A stretch of DNA of 25,958 nucleotides from an uncultured Oscillospiraceae bacterium (GTDB taxonomy: Bacteria; Bacillota; Clostridia; Oscillospirales; Oscillospiraceae), in assembly GCA_910577915.1 (NCBI GenBank), contig CAJTOM010000033.1:1-25958 (forward strand), in the 5' to 3' direction. The notes beneath the pieces were generated by a model. The model had not been told where the DNA came from. It saw nothing but the letters and a program-made list of their open reading frames with translations, and searched no databases. The first letter of the stretch is position 1; the number at the start of each line of letters is the position of its first letter. Positions 22,026 to 25,958 of this stretch are shown here, piece after piece. The position numbers were made by a program, and so were the translations under genes.

Positions 22026-22892
22026 GTGCACTATGTGGAGGCGAAGGGCATCCTGTCGCCCCGGAACGGGATGAACCTGTACCGGGGCTGCGTCCACGGC
22101 TGCATCTACTGCGACTCCCGGAGCAGCTGCTACCACATGGACCACGCCTTCGAGGATGTGGCGGTGAAGAGAAACGCCATTGCCCTGTTGGAGGATGCCC
22201 TGAAGCGGCGGCGGAAGCCCTGCATGATCGCCGCCGGCTCCATGACGGACCCCTATATCCCGTTGGAGGAGGAGCTGGGCCATGTCCGGCAGGCGCTGGA
22301 GCTGGTGCTGCGCTATGGCTTTGGGATTACGCTGATCACCAAGTCCGCCCGGGTCCTGCGGGACCTGGACCTGCTGGCGGCCATCAACCGGCGGACGAAG
22401 TGCGTGGTGCAGATGACCCTGACCACCTATGATGAGGCCCTGTGCCGGAAGCTGGAGCCCCATGTCAGCACCACCCGCGAGCGGTTCCAGGCTCTGCTGC
22501 AGCTGCGGGAGGCGGGGATTCCCACGGTGGTCTGGCTGTGCCCCATCCTGCCGTTTATCAACGACACACGGGAGAATCTGGAGGGCGTCCTGGATCTCTG
22601 CCTCCAGGCGGGGGTCTGCGGCATCGTCTGCTTCGGCATGGGGGTGACCCTCCGGGAGGGGAGCCGGGAGTACTTTTACGCCCAGCTGGACCGCCTCTTC
22701 CCCGGCATGAAGGAGCGGTATATAGCCGCCTACGGCAGCCGCTACCTGCTGGAGAGCCCCAACAGCCGCCAGCTGACGGCCCTTTTTCACGACGTCTGCC
22801 GGCGCGGCGGCATGGTTCACGACAACGACAGCGTGTTTCGGTATCTGCGCACCCTGGAGGAGCGAACGGACCAGCTGAGTCTCTTTGGATGA
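22026..22892 (+). CDS. SPL-family radical SAM protein
   Basis: 288 residues. The Fe-S signature is CVHGCIYC (Cys 22, 26, 29), preceded by GMNLYRG, which is typical of the Rv2578c-like group related to spore photoproduct lyase. Downstream are MTDPYIPLEEEL, TKSARVLRDLDLL and VQMTLTTYDE. It lacks enough features to claim spore DNA repair. Start GTG 22026 follows GGGGGGAGGG; the frame has no ATG near. It ends immediately before hflX. Function unknown. Confidence 0.85.
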   Translation: MHYVEAKGILSPRNGMNLYRGCVHGCIYCDSRSSCYHMDHAFEDVAVKRNAIALLEDALKRRRKPCMIAAGSMTDPYIPLEEELGHVRQALELVLRYGFGITLITKSARVLRDLDLLAAINRRTKCVVQMTLTTYDEALCRKLEPHVSTTRERFQALLQLREAGIPTVVWLCPILPFINDTRENLEGVLDLCLQAGVCGIVCFGMGVTLREGSREYFYAQLDRLFPGMKERYIAAYGSRYLLESPNSRQLTALFHDVCRRGGMVHDNDSVFRYLRTLEERTDQLSLFG

Positions 22893-22949
22893 ATGGAGCC
22901 GTCTTGGGGGGAGATACTACAGACAACAATCAGAAGAAATCGAGGTACT

Positions 22950-24260
22950 ATGAGAGAACAAAAAGCGGAAGAACTGCAAAAGCCCAGGGACATCGCCATC
23001 CTGGCCGGCCTCTCCAGCCCCCGGCTGGAGGCCAGGGACAACGCCGACGAGGAGTCCATGGCGGAGCTGGAGGCCCTGGTGGAGACCGCCGGCGGCGAGG
23101 CCGCCGCCTCCGTGCTCCAGAACCGGGCCAGCCCGGATCCCCGCACCTTCATCGGCGAGGGCAAGGTGGCGGAGATCAAGGAGCTGGTGAAGAACGAGGC
23201 GGCCACCACAGTCATCTTTGACAACGATCTCAGTCCCTCCCAGCTCCGGGTGCTCACCGAGGAGCTGGGGGTCCAGGTGCTGGACCGCAGCGCCCTGATT
23301 CTGGACATCTTTGCCCAGCGGGCCCGGACCAGGGAGGGCCGCCTCCAGGTGGAGCTGGCCCAGTATCAATACCTGCTGCCCCGTCTCACCGGCATGTGGA
23401 CCCACTTAGAGCGCCAGGCCGGCACCAGCGGCAAGGGCCCCATCGGCTCCAAGGGCCCCGGCGAGACCCAGCTGGAGACGGACCGCCGCCACATCCACCG
23501 GAAGATCGACAAGCTCAAGGAGGAGCTGGAGGAGGTCCGCCGCATCCGGGGCACCCAGCGCCAGCGGCGGCTGAAAAACGAGATCCCCGTGGTGGCCATT
23601 GTGGGCTACACCAACGCCGGGAAGTCCACCCTCCTCAACGCCCTCACCGGGGCCGGCATCCCCGCCAACAACCGTCTCTTCGACACCCTGGACACCACCA
23701 GCCGCCTCCTGACCGTCAGCGAGACCATGGACGTGGTCATCTCCGACACCGTGGGCTTCATCCGCAAGCTGCCCCACCAGCTGGTGGACGCCTTCAAAGC
23801 CACCCTGGAGGAGCTGGAGTACGCCGACCTGCTGCTCCACGTCATCGACATCGCCAACCCCCTCTGGCAGGAGCAGGCCCGGATTGTGGACGGGCTGATC
23901 GGCGAGCTGGGGGCGGAGCAGACCCCCTGCCTGCGGGTCTACAACAAGTCGGACCTCTTCTGGGGGGACATCCGGCCCCACGGGGAGGACGCCGTCAATA
24001 TCTCCGCCAAGACCGGGGAGGGCCTTCCGGCGCTTCTGGAGGCCATCGACCGCGCCCTGGACAAGGGCAAGCGCCGGGTGACGCTCCACCTGCCCTACGA
24101 CAAGGGGAACCTGCTGGATCTGCTGTATCGGGAGGCCAAGGTGGAGAGCGTGGAGTATGCTGGCACCATCGACGTGGTGGCGGTGTGTAATCCCAAGGCC
24201 ATCGGCGCGGTGAAGGCCTATGTGGAGGGCTGGGTGGAGCCCAAGGAGCCCTGGGAGTGA
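22950..24260 (+). CDS. hflX: GTPase HflX
   Basis: 436 residues. The N-terminal domain (LSPSQLRVLTEELGVQVLDRSALIL) and the glycine-rich segment GTSGKGPIGSKGPGETQLETDRR are HflX hallmarks; then a coiled linker (KIDKLKEELEEVRRIR). GTPase motifs: GYTNAGKST (G1, 219-227), DTVGF (G3, 266-270), NKSD (G4, 332-335), SAKTG (G5, 352-356). HflX splits stalled or hibernating 70S ribosomes under stress. ATG 22950, preceded by GAGGT, is preferred to ATG 22893, which would add 19 residues directly after the previous stop and lacks a ribosome binding site. Confidence 0.93.
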   Translation: MREQKAEELQKPRDIAILAGLSSPRLEARDNADEESMAELEALVETAGGEAAASVLQNRASPDPRTFIGEGKVAEIKELVKNEAATTVIFDNDLSPSQLRVLTEELGVQVLDRSALILDIFAQRARTREGRLQVELAQYQYLLPRLTGMWTHLERQAGTSGKGPIGSKGPGETQLETDRRHIHRKIDKLKEELEEVRRIRGTQRQRRLKNEIPVVAIVGYTNAGKSTLLNALTGAGIPANNRLFDTLDTTSRLLTVSETMDVVISDTVGFIRKLPHQLVDAFKATLEELEYADLLLHVIDIANPLWQEQARIVDGLIGELGAEQTPCLRVYNKSDLFWGDIRPHGEDAVNISAKTGEGLPALLEAIDRALDKGKRRVTLHLPYDKGNLLDLLYREAKVESVEYAGTIDVVAVCNPKAIGAVKAYVEGWVEPKEPWE

Positions 24261-24321
24261 CGCCCGGTTTGCGGGAGAATGGTTCAAAGATGAACAATTT
24301 GTGAATTGGCGAAAGCGGCCC

Positions 24322-24350
24322 TTGCAATACAGTGGGAATTGGTGTATACT
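24322..24350 (+). promoter_or_regulatory. Promoter of the KamA-family gene leader
   Basis: TTGCAA (24322-24327) and TATACT (24345-24350) with 17 bp between. The distance to the gene start is about 220 bp, unusually long, and that leader holds hairpins (see below). A GTATAC-5-GTATAC dyad (24344-24349 and 24355-24360) overlaps the -10, possibly an operator. Confidence 0.88.
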
Positions 24351-24490
24351 AGACGTATACAGATTGCGCGCGGGCGTAATGACTTTGACGGCGAGGGCTG
24401 CTGCGATGGATCGTTTTTGTGACTGTATGGGACTTCTGGGAGGGATAGACGGAATTCTCTGACCGACTGAAATCCACCTTATCAAAATCG

Positions 24491-24554
24491 TTCAAAAAAG
24501 CGTGTGAGCTCCGGCTGTTAAGGCGGGCTTGCACGCTTTTCGACATTTTTTGAA
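24491..24554 (+). promoter_or_regulatory. Hairpin and competing stem in the leader of the KamA-family gene
   Basis: A 16-bp stem with two or three G-U pairs, 24496-24511 with 24525-24540, has a 13-nt loop; T residues (24546-24551) follow after five bases. The A-run on its left arm can instead pair, as TTCAAAAAA (24491-24499), with TTTTTTGAA (24546-24554) perfectly. The ribosome binding site AAAGGTGG (24553-24560) overlaps the second stem by two bases. So it could be an intrinsic terminator of a ~190-nt transcript or a switch of transcription or translation. I compared the leader by eye with lysine, SAM, c-di-GMP and T-box elements and saw no match. Confidence 0.6.
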
Positions 24555-24569
24555 AGGTGGTGGCAGCTG

Positions 24570-25679
24570 ATGAGCTGGCAGGAGGAATTGAGAAACGGGA
24601 TCAGAACGGCGGAACAGCTCGCGCCCATACTGGGCTGGACGGCGGAGGAGACGGCCCGGCGGGCGGAGGTCATCAAGCGCTTCCCCATGATGATTACGCC
24701 CTATTATCTCTCCCTGGTGAACCCGGCGGATCCGGCGGACCCCATCGCCCGCATGTGCGTGCCCACTCTGGACGAGTTCGGACCCGGCGGGTCCTTCGAC
24801 ACCAGCGGCGAGGCCAGCAACACCAAGCTGGAGGGACTTCAGCACAAGTACGCCCAGACGGCCCTGCTGCTGTCCACCAACCAGTGCGCCATGTACTGCC
24901 GCCACTGCTTCCGCAAGCGGATGGTGGGCCTCACCGGCGACGAGCTGAACCGCCGGGTGGACGAGGCGGTGGCCTATGTGCGGGATCACCGGGAGATCAC
25001 CAATATCCTCATATCCGGCGGGGATGCCTTCATGAATCCCAACCATATCATTACCCGCTATCTCAGCGAGCTGACGGCCATTGAGCATCTGGACTTCATC
25101 CGCTTCGGCTCCCGGGTGCCGGTGACCCTGCCGGAGCGCATCTACGGGGATCAGGAGTTTTTGGACACCTTTGCCAAGTACGCCCAACGGAAGGCCCTGT
25201 ATCTGGTCACCCAGTTCAACCACCCCCGGGAGATCACCCCCCAGGCCGTCAAGGCCATCCGCGCCATGATCGAGCGCGGCGTCCAAGTCCGCAACCAGAC
25301 CGTCCTTCTGCGGGGCGTCAACGACAGCGGCGAGACCCTGGGCCAGCTCCTCTCCGGCCTCACCCGCGTAGGCGTGGTGCCCTACTACGTCTTCCAGTGC
25401 CGCCCCGTCACCGGCGTCAAGGAGCGCTTCCAGGTCCCCATCCAGGAGGGCATCCGCATCGTGGATGCCGCCAAAGCCCGCCAAAACGGCTTTGGCAAGG
25501 CCATCCGCTACGCCATGAGCCACCCCAAAGGCAAAATCGAAATCCTCTGCCGCCTCCCCAGCGGCGAAACCGTCTTCAAATTCCACCAGAGCAAAGACGA
25601 CGCCGACCTCGCCCGCGTCTTCACCCGCACCCTGGCCCCCTCCCACACCTGGCTGGACAGTAACCTCAACGGCATATAA
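24570..25679 (+). CDS. KamA-family radical SAM protein (aminomutase-like)
   Basis: 369 residues. The CxxxCxxC cluster motif is CAMYCRHC (Cys 106, 110, 113) within LLLSTNQCAMYCRHCFRKR; then ISGGDAFMN, RFGSRVPVTLPERI, QFNHPREIT and NQTVLLRGVND, a set shared with lysine 2,3-aminomutase. The PLP-binding area around SHPKGKIEIL is plausible but the usual DAPGGGGK form is changed. The lysine-contact region (KAM: CDLS) reads QCRPVTG, so the substrate is probably not lysine; an EpmB-like or other amino acid role is possible. Length is shorter than KAM (about 416) and lacks its C-terminal Zn-Cys set. ATG 24570 follows AAAGGTGG. Its long leader suggests regulation. A strong terminator follows. Confidence 0.82.
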   Translation: MSWQEELRNGIRTAEQLAPILGWTAEETARRAEVIKRFPMMITPYYLSLVNPADPADPIARMCVPTLDEFGPGGSFDTSGEASNTKLEGLQHKYAQTALLLSTNQCAMYCRHCFRKRMVGLTGDELNRRVDEAVAYVRDHREITNILISGGDAFMNPNHIITRYLSELTAIEHLDFIRFGSRVPVTLPERIYGDQEFLDTFAKYAQRKALYLVTQFNHPREITPQAVKAIRAMIERGVQVRNQTVLLRGVNDSGETLGQLLSGLTRVGVVPYYVFQCRPVTGVKERFQVPIQEGIRIVDAAKARQNGFGKAIRYAMSHPKGKIEILCRLPSGETVFKFHQSKDDADLARVFTRTLAPSHTWLDSNLNGI

Positions 25680-25686
25680 AACCGCA

Positions 25687-25724
25687 CCCCGCCTGGGCAA
25701 GTTTCCCAGGCGGGGGTTTTTCTT
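25687..25724 (+). terminator. Intrinsic terminator after the KamA-family gene
   Basis: Stem ccccgcctggg / cccaggcgggg (25687-25697 with 25705-25715), loop of seven, then a T run (25717-25724). Textbook form, eight bases after the stop. Confidence 0.95.
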
Positions 25725-25748
25725 GTGGACTTTTGGGGGGAGGTGAGG

Positions 25749-25754
25749 TATACT
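25749..25754 (+). promoter_or_regulatory. Isolated -10-like TATACT
   Basis: TATACT just after the terminator, but the best -35 match (TTGTGG, 25723-25728) is 20 bp away. It might start a transcript into the inverted-repeat region to the right. Confidence 0.3.
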
Positions 25755-25763
25755 GGAGGCATA

Positions 25764-25944
25764 CATTCTTTTTCTCGAGAGAAAAAGAATCAAAAAGAGC
25801 TTTTGATTGCCCTGCGGTGGTTCTATTGGAGCATTTTTGGGTGGACTGCGGTGCCCAAGGCTCGGAGCTGCGCTCCTCGCGGGTATATGTGGTCTAAAGT
25901 CGGCCGGGATTGAGCAATGACCGCATCGAGCGGTCATGCTCAAT
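25764..25944. repeat. Cluster of inverted repeats without a gene
   Basis: Three hairpins lie close together: a 12-bp perfect stem at about 25764-25789 (attctttttctc / gagaaaaagaat around ga), a small stem tcaaaa / ttttga at 25790-25806, and a 15-bp stem with one bulged A at 25909-25944 (attgagc...atgaccgc). A short ggagc/gctcc hairpin lies between. No convincing coding frame crosses the region. It may be a mobile or repetitive non-coding element, or a structured RNA cut by the window edge. Confidence 0.55.
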
Positions 25945-25958
25945 TAAATCCTGCACGG

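Noticed and set aside
22893..22949. ATG at 22893 as the hflX start
   Set aside because: It lies directly after the previous stop without a ribosome binding site and adds a tail not typical of HflX; ATG 22950 is better.
24379..24462. 27-codon ORF (starting MTLTARAAAMD) in the leader of the KamA-family gene
   Set aside because: No ribosome binding site precedes it and its composition is unremarkable; kept only as a weak idea for a leader peptide.
24351..24495. Known riboswitch (lysine, SAM, T-box, c-di-GMP) in the KamA leader
   Set aside because: None of the conserved core motifs I know could be found by eye; a database search is needed.
25725..25913. 62-residue open frame in the right-edge region
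   Set aside because: It runs across inverted repeats, has no ribosome binding site and no recognisable domain.
1..25958. CRISPR arrays, tRNA/rRNA genes, insertion sequences
   Set aside because: No direct repeats with spacers, no cloverleaf or rRNA signature and no transposase motifs were seen.

Overview
The window looks like a chromosomal segment of a GC-rich, spore-forming Clostridia bacterium, most likely an Oscillospiraceae-type gut anaerobe. The evidence is a GerW/YtfJ sporulation protein, an IspH-ribosomal S1 fusion typical of Clostridia, AGGAGG-type ribosome binding sites, and vegetative promoters close to TTGCAA-17-TATACT. I see no insertion sequence, CRISPR array, tRNA or rRNA. The species call is inference.

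Layout. 1-2239: the 3' end of a collagen-like protein built on 45-bp tandem repeats, a GT2-TPR glycosyltransferase and a divergent VTC-fold protein. 2364-4333: an RsuA-type pseudouridine synthase and a CdaR/PucR-type regulator behind a strong promoter. 4522-5733: a minus-strand Lar-like zinc-ribbon gene, a candidate structured RNA from a consensus promoter (minus strand), and a GreA-family factor. 5740-8108: a minus-strand ferredoxin-nitroreductase, then divergent moaC and a MogA-MoaE-like fusion (molybdenum cofactor synthesis). 8148-10102: a minus-strand pair, TVP38-type membrane protein and processive glycosyltransferase.

10277-15523 is a housekeeping and sporulation run: site-2 protease, scpA, scpB (chromosome condensation), a DUF2953 membrane protein, gerW, a D,D-carboxypeptidase and rluB. 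15560-18235 carries an RpiR-type regulator, a BaiN/HI0933-type flavoprotein and a GNAT acetyltransferase. 18316-21538 is the tightly overlapping cmk-plsC-ispH/rpsA operon, followed by rpmE, an SPL-family radical SAM protein and hflX. 24322-25679 is a KamA-family radical SAM gene with a long, structured 5' leader. The last ~230 bp hold a run of inverted repeats and no convincing gene.

Most genes are ordinary core functions. The parts that deserve a second look are non-coding or cryptic: the minus-strand RNA at about 4826-5105, the promoter and ribosome binding site buried inside ispH that could make free S1, the leader of the KamA gene with competing hairpins, and the inverted-repeat cluster at the right edge. 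I did not find a convincing undescribed multi-gene system.
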